Below the pieces are notes generated by a model. It saw nothing but the letters and a program-made list of their open reading frames with translations, had not been told where the DNA came from and made no database searches. A program made the translations under genes and the position numbers. A stretch of 64,000 bases of DNA, from NCBI RefSeq assembly GCF_001044425.1, contig NZ_LFML01000049.1, positions 85,535 to 149,534 of the forward strand, given 5' to 3'. Origin of the DNA: Streptomyces roseus (lineage in GTDB: Bacteria > Actinomycetota > Actinomycetes > Streptomycetales > Streptomycetaceae). Positions 8,436-17,280 of the stretch are shown in pieces. Within the stretch, counting starts at the first letter, position 1, and each line of letters opens with the position of its first letter.

Positions 8436-9356
8436 TTGAACAGCAACACCTTCCGCATGCCCGCAGCCGTCCTGATCGCCACGGGAGCGGTCGCCCTGCT
8501 CACCGCCCCGCCCGCGTCCGCCGCCGGCGGCGTCCCCGCCGGCGGGGACGAGGGCAAGGCCGGCGCCGTCGTCCTGCGCGCCGGCCTCGACGTGGGCCTG
8601 CTCAACAAGGCCGTCCACGTGCCGCTGACCACCACCCTCAACGAGGTCAGCGCCCCCGCGACGGCACAGAAGACTGCCCTGACGGTGGCCCTGGACGGGG
8701 TCGAGGGGGGGAAGCCGGTCAGCCTGCTGCGCGCGGACGTGGCCACCTCCAAGGCCACCGCCGACAAGAACCGCGCCGAGGCGGAGGCCAACCTGGCCGA
8801 CGCCACGGTGCACGTCCCGGGGCTGCCCGCGCTCTCCCTGATCCAGGTGGAGAAGGTCACGTCCAAGGCCGTGTGCGAGGCGGGCAGGAAGCCCGTGGCG
8901 AGCTCGAACGTGCTCGGCTCGGTGACCGTGCTCGGCAAGAAGGTCACCCTCTCGGCGGGCGGCCCGACCAAGGTCGAGATCCCCAAGGTCGGCATGGTCA
9001 GCCTGGAGCTCTCCGGCACCCGGACCACCTCCACCACGGCCGCGGCGGCGGCGCTGCGGCTCAAGGTGTCCGTGAACCCGCTGGACCTGAACGTGGCCCA
9101 GGTCGAGGGCGAGGTCGTGCTCGCCGAGGCGCACTGCGAATCCCCCGCCGGGGCGCCGGCGCCCGAACCCTCGGCGGGGTCCGGCCTCAAGCCGCAGACG
9201 GCGGCCTCCGGGACCGGCGCGGCCGTCACGGCCGACGCCAACCTGGCCGAGACCGGCGGCGGTTCGCCGGCCCCGTACGTCGCGGGCGGTGCGCTGGTCC
9301 TGCTGGGCATCGGGGCGGCCGCACTGGTCGTGACCCGGCGCGGCCGCACCTCGTAG
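8436..9356 (+). CDS. Secreted LAETG-anchored (sortase E-type) surface protein
   Basis: An exported, cell-wall-anchored protein of about 306 residues. A signal peptide (NTFRMPAAVLIATGAVALL...PPASAA) is followed by an Ala/Val/Lys-rich body. The C-terminus carries LAETGGGSPAPYVAGG, a hydrophobic span (ALVLLGIGAAALVV) and the basic tail TRRGRTS, a sortase sorting signal of the LAxTG type used by Streptomyces class E sortases. From memory this matches the SCO1860-like family next to the cobalamin genes. A TTG start at 8436 after a GGGGG run puts the signal peptide at the N-terminus. An upstream ATG at 8307 would add 43 non-signal residues, and an internal ATG at 8458 is also possible. Confidence 0.8.
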   Translation: MNSNTFRMPAAVLIATGAVALLTAPPASAAGGVPAGGDEGKAGAVVLRAGLDVGLLNKAVHVPLTTTLNEVSAPATAQKTALTVALDGVEGGKPVSLLRADVATSKATADKNRAEAEANLADATVHVPGLPALSLIQVEKVTSKAVCEAGRKPVASSNVLGSVTVLGKKVTLSAGGPTKVEIPKVGMVSLELSGTRTTSTTAAAAALRLKVSVNPLDLNVAQVEGEVVLAEAHCESPAGAPAPEPSAGSGLKPQTAASGTGAAVTADANLAETGGGSPAPYVAGGALVLLGIGAAALVVTRRGRTS

Positions 9357-9387
9357 CCTCGTCACCCGACCGCGGTCCGCGGGGTGC

Positions 9388-10626
9388 TCAGCGGGTGGCG
9401 CGCACCAAACCCTGCTTGTCCGCTCCGCGCGACAGCACGGCCTCGCTGACCTGCTTGTCGACGGCGGAGTACGCGGACTTCGCGGCCGCCCCGAGCCCGG
9501 ATTCGGTGGCGGCGCAGGAGGTGCACACGACGCGGAACGGCGGGTTCATGTCCGAGTACTGGGTGAGGTACTCGGCCTTGGTCACGTCCCACCGGCCGGG
9601 GTGGGCGGCCGCCGGGGTGAAGGTGAAACGCGGGATCGAGGACATGTTGCCGCGCGCCTTGTCGGCCTCGTAGAAGCTGGCGATCTGGTCGCCCATGCCG
9701 AACACGACCCATGTGCCGTTGATCTTCTCGTAGGGCTGCGGCACATGGTTGTGCGTCCCGAGGACCAGATCGATGTCGGGGAGCCCGTCCGGGCCGCGCG
9801 AGGCGGTCAGCGCCTGCGCCAGGTCCCGCTGCTGCTGGTCGGGCGCCGTCTGCCACTCGGTACCCCAGTGGACGCTGAGGACGACCACGTTCGCGCCGGC
9901 CGCCCGCGCCGCGCGGGCGTCGGCGATGATCCGGTTCTGGTCGATCAGGTTGACGGACCAGGGCTTTGCGGCCGGGACCGGGATCCCGTTCGTCCCGTAC
10001 GTGTAGTCCAGCTGGGCGACCTTGGCGCCGCCGGCGGAGAGCACCGCCGGGGCCTTGGCCTCATCGGCGCTGCGGGCGGAGCCGACGTGCTTGATGCCGA
10101 CCCGGTCGAGGTGTTCCAGGGTGCGGACGAGGCCGTCGTAGCCGTCGTCCAGGGTGTGGTTCGAGCCGGTCGAGCAGCTGTCGTACCCGGCGTCCTTCAG
10201 CGCGTCGGCCAGCTGGTGCGGGGCCTTGAACGCGGGATATCCGGTGTAGGGGCCGCCGGGCCGGCCGTACGGTATCTCGTGGTGGCATATCGCCAGGTCG
10301 GCGGCGGCCACCAGGGGCTTGACCCCCGCGAGTATCTTCCGGAAGTCGTGGCTCTGGCCGCTGCCCTGGGCGTCGTCGGCGGCCCGCTGGACGATCGAGG
10401 GGTACGGGATGATGTCGCCGGTCGCGACCAGCGTGAACGGCTTGGCCCCGGCGGGCGCCGCCGGACTCGCCTCGCCCCGGCCCTCCTTGCCGGTCCCGGG
10501 CCTGGCCCCGAGCCGCTGCTCGCCGGCCTCCGTGCCGTGGTCGAGCAGGCTCGGCAGGGCGAGGATCCCGCCGGCTATGGCCGCCACCGCCGCCACGGCC
10601 AGGCCTGTCGTCGCTGATGTCTTCAC
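9388..10626 (-). CDS. CapA-family (PGA_cap) metallophosphatase-fold lipoprotein-like or secreted protein
   Basis: A 412-residue protein of the CapA/poly-gamma-glutamate family with a calcineurin-like fold. An N-terminal signal or anchor segment (GLAVAAVAAIAGGILALP) is followed by a low-complexity linker. The family motifs are FTLVATGDIIPY, STGSNHTLDDGYDGL, VVVLSVHWGTEW and VLGTHNHVPQPYEKI, which supply the metal-ligand Asp, Asn and His residues. Stand-alone family members are often annotated as capsule proteins, but nothing here suggests capsule synthesis, so the substrate is unknown. The start is GTG at 10626 after a G-rich stretch. It is convergent with the LAETG gene. Confidence 0.85.
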   Translation of the reverse strand: MKTSATTGLAVAAVAAIAGGILALPSLLDHGTEAGEQRLGARPGTGKEGRGEASPAAPAGAKPFTLVATGDIIPYPSIVQRAADDAQGSGQSHDFRKILAGVKPLVAAADLAICHHEIPYGRPGGPYTGYPAFKAPHQLADALKDAGYDSCSTGSNHTLDDGYDGLVRTLEHLDRVGIKHVGSARSADEAKAPAVLSAGGAKVAQLDYTYGTNGIPVPAAKPWSVNLIDQNRIIADARAARAAGANVVVLSVHWGTEWQTAPDQQQRDLAQALTASRGPDGLPDIDLVLGTHNHVPQPYEKINGTWVVFGMGDQIASFYEADKARGNMSSIPRFTFTPAAAHPGRWDVTKAEYLTQYSDMNPPFRVVCTSCAATESGLGAAAKSAYSAVDKQVSEAVLSRGADKQGLVRATR

Positions 10627-10812
10627 TTCCGGACCCCCCGGGCTTCCCTGCTGATGCCGAGATCATCGCCTACCTCCGGCCACCCCGCCAACGGAGCCGG
10701 GGCCTCCGGATGGCGGCCCCGCCGCGGCGGGAGCGGGCCCGTTTCCCGGCGGCCGGGCAGGCAGCGGGCCGGGCCGGGCTCCGGGGTCAAGCGGGTCGGT
10801 CCGGGGGCCCGG

Positions 10813-12243
10813 TCAGCGGGCCGTCAGCGCCAACGCGTGGTCCAGGGCCTGGAGCAGGCTGCCCGTCGTGGCCCGGTCGCGGACCGCCAGCCGCAGCCAC
10901 GAGTCGTCCAGCCCCGGGAAGGTGTCCCCGCGGCGGACCGCGAACCCGAGGGAGCGCAGCCGGGCGCGGACCTCCGCGCCGCCCGCCACCCGGATCAGGA
11001 CGAACGGCCCCTGCGCCACCCCCGACACCGTGATCTCCTCGAACTCCGCCAGCCCCGCCAGCAGATGCGCCCGGTCCACCGCGATCTGCCGGGCGGCGGC
11101 CTCCGCCTCCTCCAGCGCCGCGGGGGCCATGCACGCCTCGGCCGCCACCAGCGCCGGCGTGGACACCGGCCACAGCGGCTGCGCCGCCGCCAGCTTCGCG
11201 ATCACCCGCGGCTCGGCCAGCACGTAGCCGATCCGCAACCCCGCCAGCCCCCAGGTCTTCGTCAGGCTCCGCAGCACCACCAGCCCCGGCACGTCCGTCC
11301 GCCCGGCCAGCGCCTCCCGCTCACCCGGGACCACGTCCATGAACGCCTCGTCCACCACCAGGATCCGGCCCGGCCGGGCCAGCGCGGTCAGCACCGCCGC
11401 CGGGTGCAGGACCGAGGTCGGATTGGTCGGGTTGCCGACCACCACCAGGTCCGCCTCCTCGGGCACCGCCTCCGGGTCCAGCCGGAACCCGTCCGCCGCC
11501 CGCAGCACCACCCGCTCCACCGTGTGCCCCGCGTCGCGCAGCGCCGCCTCGGGCTCGGTGAACTGCGGGTGCACCACCACCGGCCGCCGCGCGCCTAGGG
11601 CCCGCGCGATCAGTACGAACGCCTCCGCGGCCCCGGCCGTCAGCAGCACCCGCCCGACCGGCAGCCCGTGCCGGGCCGCCACCGCCGCACGGGCCGACCG
11701 CCCGTCGGGGTACGAGCCGAGACCGTCGAGCGAAGCCGCGATGCGCTGCTTGAGCCAGTCCGGCGGTGTGTGCGCCCGTACGTTGACCGCGAGGTCCACC
11801 AGCGCGCCGCCGTCGCCGCGCACCTCCGCGTCCCCGTGATGGCGCAGGTCGTGCGGCTGGACGGTGGCCACCGCGCAGGTCGCCGCCACCGACCGGCGCT
11901 TGGGCACGAGCAGTTCACCCCCGCCCGCGAGCGCCGCGGCCTCCGCCACCGAGGAGGTGCCGGCGGCGCCCCGCACCGTGTCGCAGGGGTGCGGTACGGC
12001 AATCGTGGCCAGCTCCTCGGCGGGATAGCTGAGCAGGGGTACGCCGAAACGTTCCGCCGCGCCCGCTATCCCCGCCTCCTCCGCCTTCGACTCCACCGTG
12101 GCCAGCGCCTTCACCGCTCCGGCGGCCAGTCCGGCCCCCCGCAGGGTCTCCTCGACGAGGGCGCAGACCTCCGCCACGGAGACACCCTTGCGTCCGCCGA
12201 CCCCGACCACCAGCTGCGTCGCGTACTCGCCCACCGGGCTCAT
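10813..12243 (-). CDS. CobE/CbiG-C domain fused to CobC-type PLP aminotransferase (cobalamin biosynthesis)
   Basis: A 476-residue two-domain protein. Residues about 9-130 match the CobE/CbiG C-terminal domain: VVGVGGRKGVSVAEVCALVE, ALATVESKAEEAGI, and AAGTSSVAEAAAL followed by LLVPKRRS. The remainder is a class I/II aminotransferase of the CobC/HisC/CobD type. Its features are the AVNVRAHTPPDWL start, LLTAGAAEAFVLIARAL, VVGNPTNPTSV, VVDEAFMD and the PLP lysine in VLRSLTKTWGLAGLRIGY. The second half probably makes or attaches the aminopropanol arm (threonine-phosphate decarboxylase-like); the first acts in ring contraction or C-20 chemistry in the family. The start is ATG 12243, divergent from the ZIP gene 86 bases away. 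Confidence 0.85.
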   Translation of the reverse strand: MSPVGEYATQLVVGVGGRKGVSVAEVCALVEETLRGAGLAAGAVKALATVESKAEEAGIAGAAERFGVPLLSYPAEELATIAVPHPCDTVRGAAGTSSVAEAAALAGGGELLVPKRRSVAATCAVATVQPHDLRHHGDAEVRGDGGALVDLAVNVRAHTPPDWLKQRIAASLDGLGSYPDGRSARAAVAARHGLPVGRVLLTAGAAEAFVLIARALGARRPVVVHPQFTEPEAALRDAGHTVERVVLRAADGFRLDPEAVPEEADLVVVGNPTNPTSVLHPAAVLTALARPGRILVVDEAFMDVVPGEREALAGRTDVPGLVVLRSLTKTWGLAGLRIGYVLAEPRVIAKLAAAQPLWPVSTPALVAAEACMAPAALEEAEAAARQIAVDRAHLLAGLAEFEEITVSGVAQGPFVLIRVAGGAEVRARLRSLGFAVRRGDTFPGLDDSWLRLAVRDRATTGSLLQALDHALALTAR

Positions 12244-12329
12244 GCCCCCTCCGTCGTCGTCAATGGTTCGTGCCCCGCCGCCCGCGCGCACACGTGCACA
12301 CGGGGCGAGGAGTCGGTATCCAGGGGCAC

Positions 12330-13055
12330 ATGGCCGTGATCGTGGCGCTGGGCGCGTTCCTGATGACCCTGGCGGGCGGGTGGACGGCGCAGCGCGTCAC
12401 CGACCGCCGCCACCTCGTGCTGGGCCTGGCCGGCGGGCTGATGCTCGGCGTCGTGGGCCTCGACCTGCTGCCGGAGTCGCTGCACGCGGCCGGCCGCAAG
12501 GTGTTCGGCGTCCCGCTCGCCCTGCTGCTCTTCGTGGCCGGGTTCCTGATCGCGCACGTCGTGGAACGCCTGCTGGCGGTGCGCCAGGCCGCGCACGGCG
12601 CCGAGAACGGGGGCCGGGTCCCCGAGGTCGGGCTGACGGCGGCCTCGGCGATGGTCGGCCACAGCTTCGCCGACGGCGTGGCCCTGGGCGCGGCCTTCCA
12701 GGTCGGGGGCGGCATGGGCGTGGCCGTGTCGCTGGCCGTCATCACGCACGACTTCGCCGACGGGTTCAACACGTACACGCTCACCCGGCTGTACGGGAAC
12801 GCCCGCCGCAAGGCCCTGATGATGCTCTTCGCGGACGCGGTGGCCCCGGTACTGGGCGCGCTGTCCACTCTGCTGTTCACCCTTCCGGAGGAACCGCTGG
12901 GGGCCTACCTCGGATTCTTCGGCGGAGCCCTGCTGTACCTGGCGGCCGCCGAGATCCTGCCGGAGGCGCACCACAAGCACCCCGCCCTGTCCACGCTGAT
13001 GTGCACGGTGGGCGGGGTGGCCGGGATCTGGCTGGTGGTGGGCCTCGCGGACTGA
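12330..13055 (+). CDS. ZIP-family divalent metal transporter
   Basis: A 241-residue polytopic membrane protein with about eight spans. The metal-path helices contain SAMVGHSFADGVALGAAF and AVITHDFADGFNTYT, matching the H-x-x-x-D/E-G pattern of ZIP transmembrane helices 4 and 5. It probably imports a divalent cation. Its position inside cobalamin genes suggests Co2+ for the corrin ring, but Zn2+ or Fe2+ are equally compatible with the family. The ATG at 12330 follows CCAGGGG. It is divergent from the CobE-CobC gene and convergent with cobB, with only two bases between the stops. Confidence 0.85.
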   Translation: MAVIVALGAFLMTLAGGWTAQRVTDRRHLVLGLAGGLMLGVVGLDLLPESLHAAGRKVFGVPLALLLFVAGFLIAHVVERLLAVRQAAHGAENGGRVPEVGLTAASAMVGHSFADGVALGAAFQVGGGMGVAVSLAVITHDFADGFNTYTLTRLYGNARRKALMMLFADAVAPVLGALSTLLFTLPEEPLGAYLGFFGGALLYLAAAEILPEAHHKHPALSTLMCTVGGVAGIWLVVGLAD

Positions 13056-13057
13056 AC

Positions 13058-14461
13058 TCACCGGGCCCGCGCCGCCGACCGCGCGAACCGCAGGGCCACG
13101 GAGGGCTCCGCCGCCCAGTGCGTGTGCAGGTAGCTGGCGTGCACGCCCTGCCGTACGAAGCCCTCGACCCGGCGTTCGGGGTGCGTGAACCCCCACGCGG
13201 GCGCGGAACCGGCGCCCGGCTCGATCACCGTGCGGTGGAACTCGTGGCCGCGCAGGCGGGTGCCGGCGACGGCGAGGGCGCTGTCCGACACCGCGACGGC
13301 CTCGCGGTAGCCGAGGGTCAGGCGCTCCGACATGCGTGCGTCGGCGTCGAGGACCCCGCACATGGGCTTGCCGTCCAGGGAGCGGGCGAGGTACAGCAGC
13401 CCCGCGCACTCGGCGGCGACGGGCCCGCCGGCCGCGGCGAAGGCCGCGACGGCCTCGCGCAGCGGCGCGTTGGCGGCGAGCTCGGGCGCGTACACCTCGG
13501 GGAACCCGCCGCCGATCACCAGACCGGTGGTCGTGTCGGGCAGGGCCTCGTCCCGGAGCGGGTCGAAGGTGACGACCTCCGCCCCGGCGGCGCTGAGCAG
13601 CTCGGCGTGCTCGGCGTAGGAGAACGTGAACGCGGGACCGCCCGCGACGGCGATGACGGGCCGCGGGCCGGCGCCCGGGGCGTCGAGCGCCTGCGGCCCG
13701 TCGTGGCCGTCGCGGGGGACCAGCGCCCCCTGCGGCGACCACGGCTCGCACTCCAGCGCCGGGGCGGTCCGCGCCAGGGCCATCAGGGCCTCCAGATCGC
13801 AGCCCGCCCGTACCTGGTCCGCGAGGGCGGAGACGGAGGACACGGCGTCCGACCGCCGCTCCGCCACCGGTACCAGCCCCAGGTGCCGCGAGGGCGCGGC
13901 CACCTGCGGGGCCCGCCGCAGGACGCCGAGCACCGGCATCCCGGCCTCCTCCAGCGCCTCCCGCAGCATCGCCTCGTGCCGGTCGGACCCGACCTTGTTC
14001 AAGATCACGCCCCCCAGCCGCACCTGCGGGTCGAACGACGCGAAGCCGTGCACCAGCGCCGCCACCGACCGCGACTGCGACGAGGCGTCGACCACCAGCA
14101 CCACCGGCGCCCGGAGCAGCTTCGCCACCTGCGCCGTCGACGCCAGCTCACCCCGGCCCGCGGCGCCGTCGTACAGCCCCATCACGCCCTCGACGAGCGC
14201 GAGGTCGCAGCCCGCGGCCCCGTGCGCGAACAGCGGGGCGACCAAGTCCGGCCCGCACATGAACGCGTCCAGGTTGCGCCCCGGCCGCCCCGTGGCCAGG
14301 GCGTGGTAGCCGGGGTCGATGTAGTCGGGCCCGGCCTTGTGCGGGGACACGGCGAGGCCGCGCTCCGTGAAGGCCGCCATCAGGCCCGTGGCGACGGTGG
14401 TCTTGCCGCTGCCGGAGGACGGCGCGGCGATCACCAGCCGGGGTATGCGGAACGAGGTCAC
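13058..14461 (-). CDS. cobB: Cobyrinic acid a,c-diamide synthase (CobB/CbiA)
   Basis: A 467-residue glutamine- and ATP-dependent amidase that amidates the a and c side chains of (hydrogeno)byrinic acid. The N-terminal dethiobiotin-synthetase-like domain has the P-loop APSSGSGKTTVA near residue 12 and the motif KAGPDYIDPGYH. The C-terminal glutaminase domain has VAAECAGLLYLA with the nucleophile Cys and a terminal His in ASYLHTHWAAEP. The GTG start at 14461 overlaps the cobO stop (GTGA), showing coupling. Length and both domains are normal. It is the last gene of the riboswitch-headed operon. A longer in-frame upstream extension lies inside cobO and is not used. Confidence 0.93.
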   Translation of the reverse strand: MTSFRIPRLVIAAPSSGSGKTTVATGLMAAFTERGLAVSPHKAGPDYIDPGYHALATGRPGRNLDAFMCGPDLVAPLFAHGAAGCDLALVEGVMGLYDGAAGRGELASTAQVAKLLRAPVVLVVDASSQSRSVAALVHGFASFDPQVRLGGVILNKVGSDRHEAMLREALEEAGMPVLGVLRRAPQVAAPSRHLGLVPVAERRSDAVSSVSALADQVRAGCDLEALMALARTAPALECEPWSPQGALVPRDGHDGPQALDAPGAGPRPVIAVAGGPAFTFSYAEHAELLSAAGAEVVTFDPLRDEALPDTTTGLVIGGGFPEVYAPELAANAPLREAVAAFAAAGGPVAAECAGLLYLARSLDGKPMCGVLDADARMSERLTLGYREAVAVSDSALAVAGTRLRGHEFHRTVIEPGAGSAPAWGFTHPERRVEGFVRQGVHASYLHTHWAAEPSVALRFARSAARAR

Positions 14462-15057
14462 CACTCGATGCCCTTCTGGCCCTTCTGGCCGGCGTCCATC
14501 GGGTGCTTGACCTTGGTCATCTCCGTGACCAGGTCCGCGAACTCCACCAGCTTCCGCGGCGCGTTGCGCCCCGTGATCACCACGTGCTGGGCGCCCGGCC
14601 GCCCGCGCAGCACCTCGATGACCTCGTCGACGTCGATCCAGCCCCAGTGCATCGGGTACGCGAACTCGTCCAGCACGTACAGCTTGTGCGTCTCGGCGGC
14701 CAGATCGCGCTTGACCTGCTCCCAGCCTTCCTTGGCCGCCTGCTCGTTGTCGAGCTGCGCGTCGCGCTGGACCCAGGACCAGCCCTCGCCCATCTTGTGC
14801 CAGACAACGGAGCCGCCCTCGCCCGACGCCCCGAGCACCTTGAGCGCGTTCTCCTCGCCGACCTTCCACTTCGCCGACTTGACGAACTGGAACACCCCGA
14901 TCGGCCAGCCCTGGTTCCAGGCGCGCAGCGCCAGCCCGAAGGCCGCCGTCGACTTGCCCTTGCCCGGGCCGGTGTGGACGAAGACGAGCGGGCGGTTGCG
15001 GCGCTGGCGCGTCGTGAGTCCGTCGTCCGGAACGACGGTCGGCTGTCCCTGCGGCAT
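14458..15057 (-). CDS. cobO: Cob(I)yrinic acid a,c-diamide adenosyltransferase (CobO/CobA)
   Basis: A 199-residue P-loop ATPase that adds the 5'-deoxyadenosyl group to the cobalt of the reduced corrinoid. The nucleotide-binding loop is FVHTGPGKGKSTAAFGLAL (about residues 26-44). Other family motifs are GVFQFVKSAKW, YVLDEFAYPMHWGWIDVDEV (Walker B) and VVITGRNAPRKL. The size is standard for CobO. Its ATG at 15057 shares a base with the chelatase stop, and its own stop overlaps the cobB start, so the three genes are translationally coupled. Confidence 0.94.
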   Translation of the reverse strand: MPQGQPTVVPDDGLTTRQRRNRPLVFVHTGPGKGKSTAAFGLALRAWNQGWPIGVFQFVKSAKWKVGEENALKVLGASGEGGSVVWHKMGEGWSWVQRDAQLDNEQAAKEGWEQVKRDLAAETHKLYVLDEFAYPMHWGWIDVDEVIEVLRGRPGAQHVVITGRNAPRKLVEFADLVTEMTKVKHPMDAGQKGQKGIEW

Positions 15058-17189
15058 TACGCGGCCCTCCTGTGGGTGTCGGATGCGGTACGTACGTTCT
15101 TCACGAGCCCGGCCAGCGAGTCGGCCCGCAGCCCGTCGAGCGTGACGGCGGGCCCGCCGAGGTCGGCGGCCAGTACCCCGGCCAGCCCCAGCCGGACCGG
15201 TCCCGACTCGCAGTCCACGACCACCGAGGCGACGCCCTCGGCCTGGAGCAGCCGGGCGCTGCGGCCCGCGAGCGCGCGCGGGTCCCCGCCGGCGGCACCG
15301 GCGGATCCGGTCGAACCGGTCGAACCCGCCGACGTGGCCCGCCCGTCGGTGACGACCACGAGCAGCGGGCGGCGGCTGGGATCGCGCAGCCGCTCGATCC
15401 GCAGTACCTCGTGGGCCTTGAGCAGGCCCGCGGCGAGCGGGGTGCGCCCGCCCGTCGGCAGCTGTTCGAGCCGGGTCGCGGCCGCGTCGACCGAGGAGGT
15501 GGGCGGCAGCGCCAGCTCGGCGGCGGAGCCGCGGAAGGTGATCAGACCGACCTTGTCCCGGCGCTGGTAGGCGTCCAGCAGCAGCGAGAGCACCGCACCC
15601 TTGACGGCGCCCATGCGCTGGCGCGCCGCCATCGAACCGGAGGCGTCGACCACGAACAGGACCAGGTTGCCCTCGCGGCCCTCCCGGGTGGCCTGGCGCA
15701 GGTCGTCCTTGCGGACGACGAGCCCGCGCCCGGTGCGCCCGCGCGCCTTCTGGTGCGGGGCGGCGGCGTGGACGGTCGCGGCGAGGTGCAGCTTCGTCAG
15801 CTGGCCGCGGGGGCGCTGGGCGCCGGTGGTGCGGCCGTGCGCGGTGCGGGCCCGCGAACGTCGCCCGGACGCGCCCTCGCCGAGCCCCGGGACGCTGAGC
15901 ATCTTCGTCCGGAACGGCTCGGCGGCCCGTACGGCGGCCTGCTCGCGCCCGGCGCCGTCCTGGGAGGCTGGCTGGGGGGCGGGGGAGTCGGGGGACTCGG
16001 GGCCGGCCTCGGGGGCGTTCTCCGGGGCGGCGTCCGGGGCCGGGGCCTCGGGGGCTTCGGGCGCCTCGGGTCCGCCCTGCGGGGGGATCCCGCCGCCTCC
16101 GCCGTCCGGGCCGCCGTCCTGCGGACCGCCGTCGTCCGGGCCCTCGGGCTCCGGGTCGGGCTCGTTCTCGGGCTCCTCGTCGGGGAACCCGTCCAGGATC
16201 TCGTCGAGCTTGTCCTCGTCGAGGCCCGGGGCGTCGAAGGGGTTGCGGCGCCGCCGGTGGGGGAGCGCCAGCAGCGCGGCCCGGCGCACGTCCTCCTTGC
16301 GCACGTCGGTCCGCCCGGCCCAGGCGGCCAGCGCGGTCGCGGTCCGGGCCATCACGATGTCGGCGCGCATGCCGTCGACCTCGAACCCGGCGCAGGTCGC
16401 GGCGATCTGGAGCAGGCAGGTGTCCCCGAGGCGGACCTGGGGGAGCAGGGCGCGGGCGGCCACGACGCGAGCGCGGACCTCCTGCTCGTCACCGGCCCAG
16501 CGGCCGGCGAAGGCGGCCGGGTCGTCCTCGTACGCGAGCCGCCGGCGCACCACCTCGACGCGCTGGGCGGGCTCGCGGGAGGCGGCCACCTCCACGGTGA
16601 GTCCGAAGCGGTCCAGGAGCTGGGGGCGGAGCTCGCCCTCCTCGGGGTTCATCGTGCCGACGAGCAGGAAGCGGGCGGCGTGACGCACGGAGACGCCCTC
16701 GCGCTCGACGTACGAGGCGCCCATCGCGGCGGCGTCGAGGAGGAGGTCGATGAGGTGGTCGTGGAGGAGGTTGACCTCGTCCACGTAGAGGATCCCGCGG
16801 TGCGCGTCGGCGAGCAGGCCGGGCTCGAAGGCCTTCACGCCTTCTGCGAGGGCCCGTTCGATGTCGAGGGCGCCGACGAGGCGGTCCTCGGAGGCGCCCA
16901 CGGGCAGCTCCACCATGCGCGCGGGCCGGGCGGTGCCGGAGCCGCCCTCGTGGGGGCCGTCGGGGCAGCCGGGGTCGGGGGCGGCCGGGGCGCAGGAGAA
17001 CCGGCAGCCGGGGACGACGTCGACCTGGGGCAGCAGCGCGGACAGCGCGCGGACGGCGGTGGACTTGGCGGTCCCCTTCTCGCCGCGCACGAGCACGCCG
17101 CCGACCGCCGGGCTCACGGCGTTGAGCAGGAGCGCGAGGCGCAGGTCGCTCTGGCCGACCACTGCGGTGAACGGGTAGGGCGTGCTCAT
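15057..17189 (-). CDS. Putative cobaltochelatase accessory ATPase (fused BchI/ChlI AAA+ and BchD/VWA domains)
   Basis: A 710-residue fusion of the two ATPase subunit types of class I metal chelatases. The N-terminal AAA+ domain has Walker A GEKGTAKST (about residues 36-44), Walker B GILYVDEVNLL and LLVGTMNPEEGELRPQLLDR. A long acidic Pro/Gly/Glu linker follows (about residues 335-430). The C-terminal von Willebrand A domain has the MIDAS motif VVDASGSMAARQ and VVVTDGRATS. It would power cobalt insertion by CobN, the large catalytic subunit, but cobN is not in this window. Ser/Gly/Thr repeats (GSTGSTGSAG) occur near the C-terminus. It overlaps cobO by one base. Confidence 0.9.
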   Translation of the reverse strand: MSTPYPFTAVVGQSDLRLALLLNAVSPAVGGVLVRGEKGTAKSTAVRALSALLPQVDVVPGCRFSCAPAAPDPGCPDGPHEGGSGTARPARMVELPVGASEDRLVGALDIERALAEGVKAFEPGLLADAHRGILYVDEVNLLHDHLIDLLLDAAAMGASYVEREGVSVRHAARFLLVGTMNPEEGELRPQLLDRFGLTVEVAASREPAQRVEVVRRRLAYEDDPAAFAGRWAGDEQEVRARVVAARALLPQVRLGDTCLLQIAATCAGFEVDGMRADIVMARTATALAAWAGRTDVRKEDVRRAALLALPHRRRRNPFDAPGLDEDKLDEILDGFPDEEPENEPDPEPEGPDDGGPQDGGPDGGGGGIPPQGGPEAPEAPEAPAPDAAPENAPEAGPESPDSPAPQPASQDGAGREQAAVRAAEPFRTKMLSVPGLGEGASGRRSRARTAHGRTTGAQRPRGQLTKLHLAATVHAAAPHQKARGRTGRGLVVRKDDLRQATREGREGNLVLFVVDASGSMAARQRMGAVKGAVLSLLLDAYQRRDKVGLITFRGSAAELALPPTSSVDAAATRLEQLPTGGRTPLAAGLLKAHEVLRIERLRDPSRRPLLVVVTDGRATSAGSTGSTGSAGAAGGDPRALAGRSARLLQAEGVASVVVDCESGPVRLGLAGVLAADLGGPAVTLDGLRADSLAGLVKNVRTASDTHRRAA

Positions 17190-17246
17190 GCGATGCCTTT
17201 CCTGGTGCGCGTACGCGTACGGGTACGCGGGCGGGTGTGGTCGTAC

Positions 17247-17266
17247 GGGGCGGGCAAGCCCGCCCC
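17247..17266. terminator. Hairpin in the cobQ-chelatase gap
   Basis: A perfect 8-bp stem (GGGGCGGG / CCCGCCCC) with loop CAAG in the 91-base gap between cobQ and the chelatase gene, the only sizeable gap in the operon. It could be a weak terminator, a processing site or a remnant of rearrangement; it has no T-tract. Confidence 0.4.
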
Positions 17267-17280
17267 CGGATCCCGGGCCG

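Noticed and set aside
12244..12329. Second cobalamin riboswitch or Zur box between the CobE-CobC and ZIP genes
   Set aside because: The 86-base gap contains neither the GCCACTG/B12-box elements nor a zinc-repressor palindrome.
12098..15145. 1015-codon plus-strand frame across the cobalamin genes
   Set aside because: A GC-driven shadow of cobB and cobO on the other strand and of the ZIP gene in another frame; no recognisable domain.
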